Source of the DNA: UBA11524 sp963590165
Lineage (GTDB): Bacteria; Bacillota; Clostridia; Christensenellales; Aristaeellaceae
DNA: 55,773 nt
Direction: 5' to 3'
Assembly: GCA_963590165.1 (NCBI GenBank)
Contig: CAVANO010000014.1
Span: 1 to 55,773 of the forward strand
In this document: positions 49,216 through 55,773 of the stretch, piece by piece
Layout: every line of letters begins with the position of its first letter
Numbering within the stretch: the stretch's first letter is position 1
Notes under the pieces: model-generated
What the model was told of the DNA's origin: nothing
What the model saw: only the letters and a program-made list of their open reading frames with translations
Database searches by the model: none
Position numbers and translations under genes: made by a program

Positions 49216-50267
49216 CAGAGCTGACCGGCATGACGCCGCAGGAACTGTCAGACTGGTGCAAGGCGCAAGGCATGCCGGCATTCCGCGGCAAGCAGATTTT
49301 CCGCTGGATTCATCAGGGTGCGGACTTTGCAGCAATGAGCAACCTGCCTGCCGCGATGCGTGCGCAGCTGGCAGAAATTGCCGTGGCGCAGCCGGTCACG
49401 CTGCTGGAGGAGCGCCGTTCGCAGCTCGATGACACGGTGAAATTTCTTTTCGGACTGAAAGACGGCAACTGCGTCGAGGGCGTGCTGATGCACTATCATC
49501 ACGGCTACACGCTGTGCATTTCCACGCAGGTCGGCTGCCGGATGGGCTGCAAATTCTGCGCAAGCACGCTGGAAGGGTGTGTCCGCTCGCTGACGGCAGG
49601 CGAAATGCTCGGCGAAGTGCTGACGGCAAACCGGCATCTGGACGGCAAGGATCATGTCCACAACATCGTGCTGATGGGCAGCGGCGAACCGTTGGACAAC
49701 TACGACAACGTCTGCCGATTCCTCCGCCTGCTGAGGGAGGAGGACGGCGTGAACATCGGGCTGCGCAACGTCAGCCTGTCCACCTGCGGTCTCGTGCCGA
49801 AAATGCGGCAGTTCGCAGAGGAAAATCTGCCGGTGACGCTGTCGGTCTCCCTGCACGCGCCCAATGATGAAATCCGCCAGCGCACCATGCCGATTGCGAA
49901 GGTCTACCCGATGGAGGATGTGCTGGACGCATGCCGGTATTACATCAGTAAAACAGGCCGCCGCGTCATCTTTGAATACGCGCTGGTCGGCGGCGTAAAC
50001 TGCGAAGAAAAACATGCCGAGGAACTGGCAAGGCGCCTTCGCGGCATGCAGTGCCATGTGAATCTGATTCCGCTCAACGCGGTCGAGGAGCGGGATTTAA
50101 AGGGCGTAAATGAGCAGACGGTGCAGCGTTTCCTGCATAAGCTGGAAGAGCTGCACATCTCCGCGACGCGCCGCCGCGAAATGGGCGATGACATCGAGGG
50201 CGCATGCGGTCAGCTGCGCAGGAAGGTTCTTCACAACGACGAGCATCGGGATGGAGAGGAAGCATGA
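49212..50267 (+). CDS. rlmN: 23S rRNA (adenine2503-C2)-methyltransferase
   Basis: This radical-SAM enzyme methylates A2503 in the peptidyl transferase centre and also some tRNAs. The 351 residues contain the cluster CxxxCxxC at 109, 113 and 116 (CRMGCKFC), GSGEPLDNYDNV and the catalytic-cysteine region near the C-terminus (EGACGQL). The ATG overlaps the rsmB stop (ATGA); an in-frame start 24 bases earlier has no clear ribosome site. Confidence 0.95.
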   Translation: MTELTGMTPQELSDWCKAQGMPAFRGKQIFRWIHQGADFAAMSNLPAAMRAQLAEIAVAQPVTLLEERRSQLDDTVKFLFGLKDGNCVEGVLMHYHHGYTLCISTQVGCRMGCKFCASTLEGCVRSLTAGEMLGEVLTANRHLDGKDHVHNIVLMGSGEPLDNYDNVCRFLRLLREEDGVNIGLRNVSLSTCGLVPKMRQFAEENLPVTLSVSLHAPNDEIRQRTMPIAKVYPMEDVLDACRYYISKTGRRVIFEYALVGGVNCEEKHAEELARRLRGMQCHVNLIPLNAVEERDLKGVNEQTVQRFLHKLEELHISATRRREMGDDIEGACGQLRRKVLHNDEHRDGEEA

Positions 50268-51091
50268 GCCGGAAAATCCGTTTCAGCAAGGAAAGCCAAA
50301 GCTCGATGATTGACTTTTTCAGCCATCGGGAAATGGAAAAGCAGGAGCACAGGGAGGAAGAGCACATGCCGAAAAGTCTTGCTGTGGCTTCGCGCACGGA
50401 TGTGGGCAAGGTGCGCGCAAACAATCAGGACGCACCGATTGTCAGCGAAAAGCTGCGCGTGTTCGGTGTTGCGGACGGCATGGGCGGTCACAAGGGCGGC
50501 GAGGTAGCATCCGCCGGTGCACGGGACGCGCTGCTGGAGGCGTTGAACGGTCAAGAGCCTTCCGCACAGGCGCTGCGTGCCGCCATCGAGAAGGCAAATG
50601 AAACCATCTTCCATCAGCAGGAAAAAGACGATTCGCTGACCGGCATGGGCACAACCCTGTCCGTCCTCTGGATGAGCGATGCGTTCGTCTACATCGGGCA
50701 TGTGGGCGACAGCCGCGTCTATCTGATGCGCGACGGCAAACTCATTCAGAAGACAACGGATCATTCCCTTGTCGAGCAGATGGTGCAGGAAGGCATCCTG
50801 ACGGAGAAAGAGGCGGAGAATCATCCGCTGCGCAACATCATCACGCGCGCGGTCGGCACCGAGGAAACGGTTGATGTCGATTTGCTGGTGGATGAGCGCC
50901 ATACGGGCGACACGTGGCTCATCTGCTCGGACGGCCTGCACGGCATGGTGGAAAAGAGTGTTCTGAATGATGCGCTCCGCATGAAAGTCATCGAAAAATC
51001 GGCGGACAAGCTGCTCAAGGCAGCGCTCGATGCAGGCGGAAAGGACAATGTAACGCTGGTCATCGTGCATGACGGGGAGGAGCGGGCATGA
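50264..51091 (+). CDS. PP2C-type Ser/Thr protein phosphatase
   Basis: This is the partner phosphatase of the PASTA kinase encoded next to it; it reverses the kinase's marks on cell-wall and division proteins. PP2C motifs are DGMGGHKGGE, GMGTTLSVLW, VGDSRVYL, CSDGLHG and KDNVTLVIV, with the metal-binding aspartates present. Two starts are possible. ATG 50264 overlaps the rlmN stop as elsewhere in this operon and gives 275 residues. ATG 50366 follows a stronger GGGAGGA site by 7 bases and gives 241 residues, the usual family start. The extra 34 residues are polar and unlike known PrpC proteins. Confidence 0.93.
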   Translation: MSRKIRFSKESQSSMIDFFSHREMEKQEHREEEHMPKSLAVASRTDVGKVRANNQDAPIVSEKLRVFGVADGMGGHKGGEVASAGARDALLEALNGQEPSAQALRAAIEKANETIFHQQEKDDSLTGMGTTLSVLWMSDAFVYIGHVGDSRVYLMRDGKLIQKTTDHSLVEQMVQEGILTEKEAENHPLRNIITRAVGTEETVDVDLLVDERHTGDTWLICSDGLHGMVEKSVLNDALRMKVIEKSADKLLKAALDAGGKDNVTLVIVHDGEERA

Positions 51092-52956
51092 ATACCACCA
51101 TTCAGCCCGGACGAATCCTTGCAGGACGCTACCGCATTGAAAAGCAAATCGGCATCGGCGGCATGGCGGTCGTCTACCGCGCAATCGACCTGAACACGCA
51201 TCATTATGTTGCCGTGAAGGTGCTCAAGGCGGAGCACATTCAGGATGAAGAGTTCGTCGCACGCTTTCAGCGCGAGGCGGAGGCGGCATCAAAGCTGACG
51301 CACAGCAACATCGTCAATCTGCTGGATGTCGGCATGGATACAAGCGGCAACCGTTTTCTCGTCATGGAGTATGTCGAGGGGCAGACGCTCAAGGACGTCA
51401 TCCGCGAAAAGGGACAATTAAGCGAATCCTCAGCGGTGCAAATCACCATCCGCATCCTCTCCGCGCTGCAGCATGCGCACGAAAACGGCATCATCCACCG
51501 CGACATCAAGCCGCAGAACATCCTGATGCAGTCGGACGGGCATGTGAAGGTGGCTGACTTCGGCATCGCACGGATGGTAAATAAGCATACGCTGACAAAG
51601 GGCGATACCGTCATGGGGACGGTACATTATTTCAGCCCTGAGCAGGCTTCCGGTCAGGAAATGGGCGTCACGACCGACATCTACAGCGTCGGCGTCACGC
51701 TCTACGAGATGCTGACGGGGCGCGTACCCTTTGACGGCGACACGCCCCTTGCCATCGCCGTGCAGCACATTCGCAGCACACCTCCGCCCATTCATCAGTT
51801 TGCGCCGAATGTGTCGGATGCGGTCTGCCACATCTGCATGAAGGCGATGGAAAAGAATCCGGCGTACCGCTACCAGTCCGCATGGGACATGGCAGCTGAC
51901 CTGCGGCGTGCCACCAGCGGCAGAATCGATGAGATGGAGCCGCGCATTGTGGACACGGCAGCCAATACAAGTTCGCAGCATCGTCAACCGAGCAGCCGCA
52001 TGATCCGCAAGGAGCATTCCGCCAGTTGGTGGGTGATTACGGTGCTGATTTCGCTGGCTGTCTGCTATGGGCTTTTCGCAGGGATCCGCATCATCTACGA
52101 CAGCGTCGTGAACAGCGCGGTCGTCGATGAATACATCGGCATGGACGTGACGCAGGCGCAGAAGCAGATTCAGCGGCTTGGGCTGCGGTCAGAAGTGGTG
52201 GAAATCAACCATCCGACCGTCAAGGCAGGCGAGGTCATCCTGCAGGCACCGCAGGAGGGCACAACGCTGCGGAAGAATGACGTGGTCGTGCTGACCGTAT
52301 CAAAGGGACCCGCCACGCAGAATGTGCCGAAGGTGACCGGCATGAGCGTATCAGACGCAATTTCGACGCTGTCTGCCAGCGGACTGACGCTGACGGTGGT
52401 GGAATATGTCGTGTCGGACAGTGTGCCGTCCGGGCAAGTCGTTGCGCAGTCGCCGGAAGAAGGCAGCACCTGCATGGCAGGCGACATCATCAATGTGACA
52501 GTCTCCGGCGGCAAAGCGATTGTGCCGAACCTGTACGGCTGCAAGCTCTCCGAGGCGCAGAAGCTGCTGACGGAGGCAGGGCTGACGCTCAATCCCGATG
52601 TGACATACGAGGAAACGGACGATGAATCCATGCACGGGCGCATCGCCCAGCAAACGCCCTCCGCGGACAGCGAGGTCATCGCGGCTGCAAGGGTGTCGCT
52701 GATTGTCTACCGTGTGCCGTCAATGATGGCAAAGGCGACCGTAAAGCTGTCGCTGCCGCAGACGGACAGCATGATGAGCGTGCGCGTGATGATTGTAGAC
52801 AGCGGCGTGGAATACACCGCATACGAGGCGGATTACCCTGCCAACGCAAGCCGCGAGCCCGAAGTGGAACTGACCGGCACCGAGGCAGGCACATACACCT
52901 ACCGCGTGTACTGCAATGACGAATTTGCTTATCAGCAGCAGGTGAATCTGGAATGA
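51088..52956 (+). CDS. pknB: PASTA-domain Ser/Thr protein kinase
   Basis: This membrane kinase senses cell-wall fragments. The 622 residues comprise the kinase domain (about 14-275: glycine loop GIGGMAVVY, Lys44, HRDIKPQN with Asp139, DFG 157-159), a juxtamembrane linker and one membrane helix (313-336). Three extracellular PASTA domains follow (about 343-407, 411-476, 477-543), then an 80-residue C-terminal domain without a clear match. The ATG overlaps the phosphatase stop (ATGA). The kinase-phosphatase-rsgA order is standard in Firmicutes. Confidence 0.96.
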   Translation: MNTTIQPGRILAGRYRIEKQIGIGGMAVVYRAIDLNTHHYVAVKVLKAEHIQDEEFVARFQREAEAASKLTHSNIVNLLDVGMDTSGNRFLVMEYVEGQTLKDVIREKGQLSESSAVQITIRILSALQHAHENGIIHRDIKPQNILMQSDGHVKVADFGIARMVNKHTLTKGDTVMGTVHYFSPEQASGQEMGVTTDIYSVGVTLYEMLTGRVPFDGDTPLAIAVQHIRSTPPPIHQFAPNVSDAVCHICMKAMEKNPAYRYQSAWDMAADLRRATSGRIDEMEPRIVDTAANTSSQHRQPSSRMIRKEHSASWWVITVLISLAVCYGLFAGIRIIYDSVVNSAVVDEYIGMDVTQAQKQIQRLGLRSEVVEINHPTVKAGEVILQAPQEGTTLRKNDVVVLTVSKGPATQNVPKVTGMSVSDAISTLSASGLTLTVVEYVVSDSVPSGQVVAQSPEEGSTCMAGDIINVTVSGGKAIVPNLYGCKLSEAQKLLTEAGLTLNPDVTYEETDDESMHGRIAQQTPSADSEVIAAARVSLIVYRVPSMMAKATVKLSLPQTDSMMSVRVMIVDSGVEYTAYEADYPANASREPEVELTGTEAGTYTYRVYCNDEFAYQQQVNLE

Positions 52957-53858
52957 GCGAGAATGAAACGCAGCTGATGCAGGGTGTACTCGTGCGCTTC
53001 TTCGGCGGCTTCTATGTCGCGGCAGATGAAAACGGTCAGGAGTTCATCCTGCGCTGCCCCAAGAAATTCCGGCATCAGCGCTTGTCACCGCTTGTAGGCG
53101 ACCATGTGCGCTTTCAGCCCGGTTCAGGCGAGGAGGAGGGCTGGCTGGAGGAAATCCTCCCCAGACGTTCAGAATCGCTTCGTCCGCCGGTGGCGAATGT
53201 GACGCTGCTGCTGGTGGTTGTCTGCCCGTCGCCCGTGCCGGATTTGCTGCTGGTCGACCGGCTGATTGCAAGGGCACGCAAGCAACAGATGAAGACGGCG
53301 CTGATTGTCGGCAAGTGCGATTTGGATCACGGACAGCTGCTGCAGGAAATGCAGCAGGAGTACGCGAAGGCGGAATGCCCGGTGTTCGGCGTAAGTGCAC
53401 TGCGCATGGAAGGGCTCGAACCAGTGAAAGCGCTCATGCGCGGCGAGGACTGCTGCTGCCTTGCGGGACAGAGCGGCGTGGGCAAGTCAACGCTGCTGAA
53501 CGCGCTGCTCGGTCTGCAGCTGGAAACAGGCGAAATCAGCGAGAAAATTATGCGCGGCAAGAACACGACGCGCTATGCGCAGCTGCTCATCCGCGACGGC
53601 ATCCGCGTGCTGGATACCGCCGGATTCAGTCTGCTTGAAACAGAAAAGGGCATGGCGCCTGAGCAGTTGCAGACGCTGTATCCCGAATTTCAGCCATACA
53701 CAGCGGACTGCCGCTTTCAGCCGTGCCTGCATGACCGCGAGCCGGGCTGTGCCGTGACGCAGGCAATGGAAAACGGCGAAATCAGCCGCGAGCGCGTCGA
53801 GCGCTACCGCACGCTCCTTGCCGACGTCCGCCTATCCTGGAAAAACAGATACCAATAA
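52953..53858 (+). CDS. rsgA: Ribosome small-subunit biogenesis GTPase RsgA
   Basis: This circularly permuted GTPase checks maturation of the 30S decoding centre. The 301 residues show an N-terminal OB fold, then G4 as GKCD (120-123), G1 GQSGVGKS (172-179) and G3 DTAG (221-224), in the permuted order. The C-terminal zinc site has Cys253, Cys258, His260 and Cys266. The ATG overlaps the kinase stop. A 9-bp tandem repeat with terminator-like end follows the stop codon. Confidence 0.96.
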   Translation: MSENETQLMQGVLVRFFGGFYVAADENGQEFILRCPKKFRHQRLSPLVGDHVRFQPGSGEEEGWLEEILPRRSESLRPPVANVTLLLVVVCPSPVPDLLLVDRLIARARKQQMKTALIVGKCDLDHGQLLQEMQQEYAKAECPVFGVSALRMEGLEPVKALMRGEDCCCLAGQSGVGKSTLLNALLGLQLETGEISEKIMRGKNTTRYAQLLIRDGIRVLDTAGFSLLETEKGMAPEQLQTLYPEFQPYTADCRFQPCLHDREPGCAVTQAMENGEISRERVERYRTLLADVRLSWKNRYQ

Positions 53859-53946
53859 CAGACTTTTCGGACTTTTAGACTTTTCAGACTTCGCGGACTT
53901 CACGGACTTCGCGGACTTCGCGGACTTCGTCCGTTTTCTTTTTTCT
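53859..53946 (+). repeat. GGACTTCGC tandem array ending in a terminator-like hairpin
   Basis: Units of about 9 bases (ACTTCGCGG and variants) begin one base after the rsgA stop codon. The last is CGGAC-TTC-GTCCG (53921-53933), followed by TTTTCTTTTTT. That end has the form of a short-stem intrinsic terminator. It starts with the same ATAACAGACTT context as the array behind mscL. Confidence 0.82.
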
Positions 53947-54007
53947 CAAGTCACTTGGAAGTCCAGAACAGAAAGCAGACGACGTCTGCAATATTCGGAG
54001 GCACAGC

Positions 54008-54673
54008 ATGAAAGCATCCCCTTCAATCCTGGCAGCAGATGTCCTGAACCTCGCCGCCGGCACACAGCAAATGATCACCGCCGGCGCGGATTGGATTCAT
54101 GTCGACCTCATGGACGGTCATTTTGTGCCGAATATGAGCTTCAGTCCGAGCGTAGTGGAAGGGTTGCACCGCCGCTTCACCATTCCGCTGGACGTGCATC
54201 TGATGCTGGATCATCCGGAACGGTACGCAGAGCAGTTCTGCCGTGCCGGCGCGTACATGCTGACCATCCATGCCGAGATTCAGACGGATCTGTCCGCGCT
54301 GCTGAAACGGATTCGCGCAACCGGCACAAAGGCAGCGCTCGCACTCAAACCGGATACGCAGGTAGATCAGATTCGCTCCCTGCTGCCGCTGTGCGACATG
54401 GTGCTGCTGATGTCGGTCGAACCCGGCTTCGGCGGACAAAAGTTCAATCCGGTCGTGCTGGATAAACTCCGTCAGCTGCGCACCATCGGCTATCAGGGAC
54501 TGACCGAAGTGGACGGCGGTGTCAACATGGAGAATCTGCCTGCGCTTGCCGCGGCCGGACTCGATGTCGCGGTCATGGGCACGGCGCTGTTCCGCAGTCC
54601 GCATGCCGCCGCAGATATCGCGAGAATCCATGGGATGAACGCACAAATCAAGGAGACCCATCATGATGCCTGA
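54008..54673 (+). CDS. rpe: Ribulose-phosphate 3-epimerase
   Basis: This pentose-phosphate enzyme interconverts ribulose and xylulose 5-phosphate. The 221 residues form a TIM barrel: ASPSILAADVLNL, the metal and acid residues in WIHVDLMDGHFVPN, DVHLMLDHPERY, SVEPGFGGQKF and EVDGGVN. The start has a CGGAGG site about 7 bases upstream. It follows rsgA after 149 bp and overlaps the next gene by 11 bases. Confidence 0.96.
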   Translation: MKASPSILAADVLNLAAGTQQMITAGADWIHVDLMDGHFVPNMSFSPSVVEGLHRRFTIPLDVHLMLDHPERYAEQFCRAGAYMLTIHAEIQTDLSALLKRIRATGTKAALALKPDTQVDQIRSLLPLCDMVLLMSVEPGFGGQKFNPVVLDKLRQLRTIGYQGLTEVDGGVNMENLPALAAAGLDVAVMGTALFRSPHAAADIARIHGMNAQIKETHHDA

Positions 54674-55565
54674 AACGCCTGCGCTGCTCCGTGAGCGGCT
54701 TGTGTCCCAGTACGGGGCGGAAATCGCCGCCGAAATCGAACGCGGCTTCGTCCGCCGGATGACCACCTTCCGCGTGAATCCGCTCAAGGGAAGTCGCGCG
54801 CAGATCCTTGCGCAAATCACCGATGCCGGGCTGACGGCCGAGCCTGTCGCGTGGTATCCGGACGCTTTCGTGCTGACGGATGGCTGCGAAGCGGATCTTC
54901 AGGCACTGCCGTGCTATGCGGACGGCGCAGTATATCTGCAATCGCTTTCGTCCATGATGCCGGCGCTGGTGCTTGACCCGAAAGCTGGCGAATCCATCCT
55001 CGACATGGCGGCGGCGCCCGGCGGCAAGACTACGCAGATGGCGGCTTTGTCAGGCGGACGGGCGCTCATCACCGCGTGCGAGAAGAACCCGATTCGCGCC
55101 GAACGGCTGCAATTCAACCTGACGCGGCAGGGTGCAGGGCGTGTCAGCGTCATGAAGCAGGACGCGCGGCAGCTCGACAGCATGCTGCGCTTCGACAAAA
55201 TCCTGCTGGACGCGCCATGCTCCGGCAGCGGCACCATCTGCCTTGAAGAGGGCGAACCACAGCGCCGCATGACGGCTGACTGGCTCCAAAAGACCGCAAA
55301 AACGCAGCAGACCATGCTGAAAAAAGCGCTGTCACTGCTCTCCAAACAACACGAGATGGTCTATTCGACCTGTTCCATCCTGCGCATGGAAAATGAAGAT
55401 GTCGTGATGAGCGCCGTGAAAGCCGGTCTGTGCGAGATCGTCCCGATCGCGCACGAATTTCTGTCCGACGTGCCGCAGCTGCCGGTCAGCGTGCCGGGTG
55501 TTGTGTGCGTCCGTCCGAACGAGCGCTTCGAGGGCTTCTTCGTGGCGAAGCTGAGAAAAAAATAA
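54663..55565 (+). CDS. NOL1/NOP2/Sun-family RNA m5C methyltransferase (RsmF-like)
   Basis: This SAM-dependent cytosine-C5 methyltransferase acts on RNA, most likely rRNA, and is the second of its superfamily in the window after rsmB. The 300 residues have the fold entry FVRRMTTFRVNPLK, SAM-binding DMAAAPGGKTTQMA, and the two cysteine motifs DAPCSGSGT and YSTCS. It lacks both the NusB domain of RsmB and the C-terminal PUA-like extension of E. coli RsmF, being a minimal form. AAGGAG lies before two consecutive ATG codons. Confidence 0.9.
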   Translation: MMPETPALLRERLVSQYGAEIAAEIERGFVRRMTTFRVNPLKGSRAQILAQITDAGLTAEPVAWYPDAFVLTDGCEADLQALPCYADGAVYLQSLSSMMPALVLDPKAGESILDMAAAPGGKTTQMAALSGGRALITACEKNPIRAERLQFNLTRQGAGRVSVMKQDARQLDSMLRFDKILLDAPCSGSGTICLEEGEPQRRMTADWLQKTAKTQQTMLKKALSLLSKQHEMVYSTCSILRMENEDVVMSAVKAGLCEIVPIAHEFLSDVPQLPVSVPGVVCVRPNERFEGFFVAKLRKK

Positions 55566-55568
55566 AGG

Positions 55569-55616
55569 AAAAGGCACAGCACTGAAATCATCGCGATTCA
55601 GCCGCTGTGCCTTTTT
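55569..55616 (+). terminator. Terminator after the RsmF-like gene
   Basis: AAGGCACAGC (55571-55580) is followed by a partly paired CTGAA...TTCAG interior and GCTGTGCCTTTTT (55604-55616). Confidence 0.88.
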
Positions 55617-55773
55617 GCGGTTGTAGATTTTCTTGCTTTCGACCTTTCGGGTCGCAGGAGAGAAGCACCATGTCGTGCGCTGCTGCGCATCGAGCGCCTT
55701 GCGCGCCTTCTTGCCGAGTGTGTAAAACGGCGCGAGAGCCGCACCTGCGCGGAAAAATAGCCGCATTAGCGCG
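55617..55773 (-). other. Possible 3' part of a gene entering from the right edge
   Basis: The minus strand is open from the window edge, with codon use like the real genes here (reads RLFFRAGAALAPFY... ending NRKKAQR). Such basic Arg/Lys-rich ends occur in small unknown proteins. In frame, however, it runs on through the terminator hairpin and 230 bp into the antisense of the RsmF-like gene, which is unlikely. Either a frameshift or chance is possible. Confidence 0.25.

Noticed and set aside
46555..49335. A 926-codon minus-strand frame across fmt, rsmB and rlmN
   Set aside because: It is the complement of well-supported genes. Its repeated Thr/Ala/Ile/Gly segment is only the antisense of the 42-bp rsmB repeats.

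Overview
The window looks like a chromosomal segment of a GC-rich Firmicute of the Clostridia type. The grounds are a T-box leader in front of metG, a PASTA-domain Ser/Thr kinase with its PP2C partner, the gene order priA-def-fmt-rsmB-rlmN-PP2C-kinase-rsgA-rpe, strong AGGAGG-type ribosome sites, TTG and GTG starts, and promoters close to TTGACA-17-TATAAT. Ala/Thr/Pro-rich linkers between SH3b domains would fit Christensenellales-like gut or rumen clostridia, but that narrower placement is a guess. No rRNA, tRNA, CRISPR array, complete insertion sequence or prophage was seen.

Layout. 73-2947 (-): a polar amino-acid ABC importer. 2985-4398: a divergent EamA transporter and a MscL channel. 4899-6506 (-): pyrG. 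6878-10036 (+): a five-gene operon of glycosyltransferase, split ThrE exporter, rlmH and a barnase-like secreted RNase. 10092-22927 (-): an almost complete branched-chain amino-acid cluster, ilvB-ilvN-ilvC-ilvD-leuA-leuC-leuD-leuB-(DUF815 ATPase)-ilvA, preceded by a Leu/Ile/Val-rich leader peptide and a terminator. 23316-26542: recO (+), then a phosphodiester glycosidase-like gene and glycyl-tRNA synthetase (-). 26873-29179 (-): two duplicated small acidic proteins and a MATE pump. 29371-32105 (+): a membrane protein coupled to a membrane-anchored Hsp70-like ATPase. 32537-35263 (-): a large secreted SH3b protein. 35890-38283 (+): a GH94 phosphorylase behind LacI-type operators. 38609-40160: a MerR regulator divergent from cupin and flavodoxin genes. 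40176-43246 (-): metG-tatD under a T-box. 43427-55565 (+): a translation and signalling cluster from priA to a second m5C rRNA methyltransferase, with most genes overlapping by a few bases.

The least explained content lies between genes. Short hairpins with a constant loop and changing stems recur across the window. One class has the form X-C-GAA-G-X', with at least eight different stems, often in tandem at 17 bp. A second class has the loop TTTGCGATC. A third belongs to a repeat of about 104 bp and has the loop GACCGGAAA or a branched version. They begin just after stop codons (mscL, glyS, Hsp70-like, GH94, rsgA), abut the -35 boxes of two promoters, and have entered the coding region of the barnase-like gene as its linker. 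Other points of interest are the membrane Hsp70 pair, the ilv leader-peptide attenuator, a Phe-Gly-Gly-Asn repeat tail on RsmB, and a four-tract G-quadruplex motif behind the MATE gene.

All calls rest on reading the sequence and recalled family motifs; no database search or folding calculation was run.
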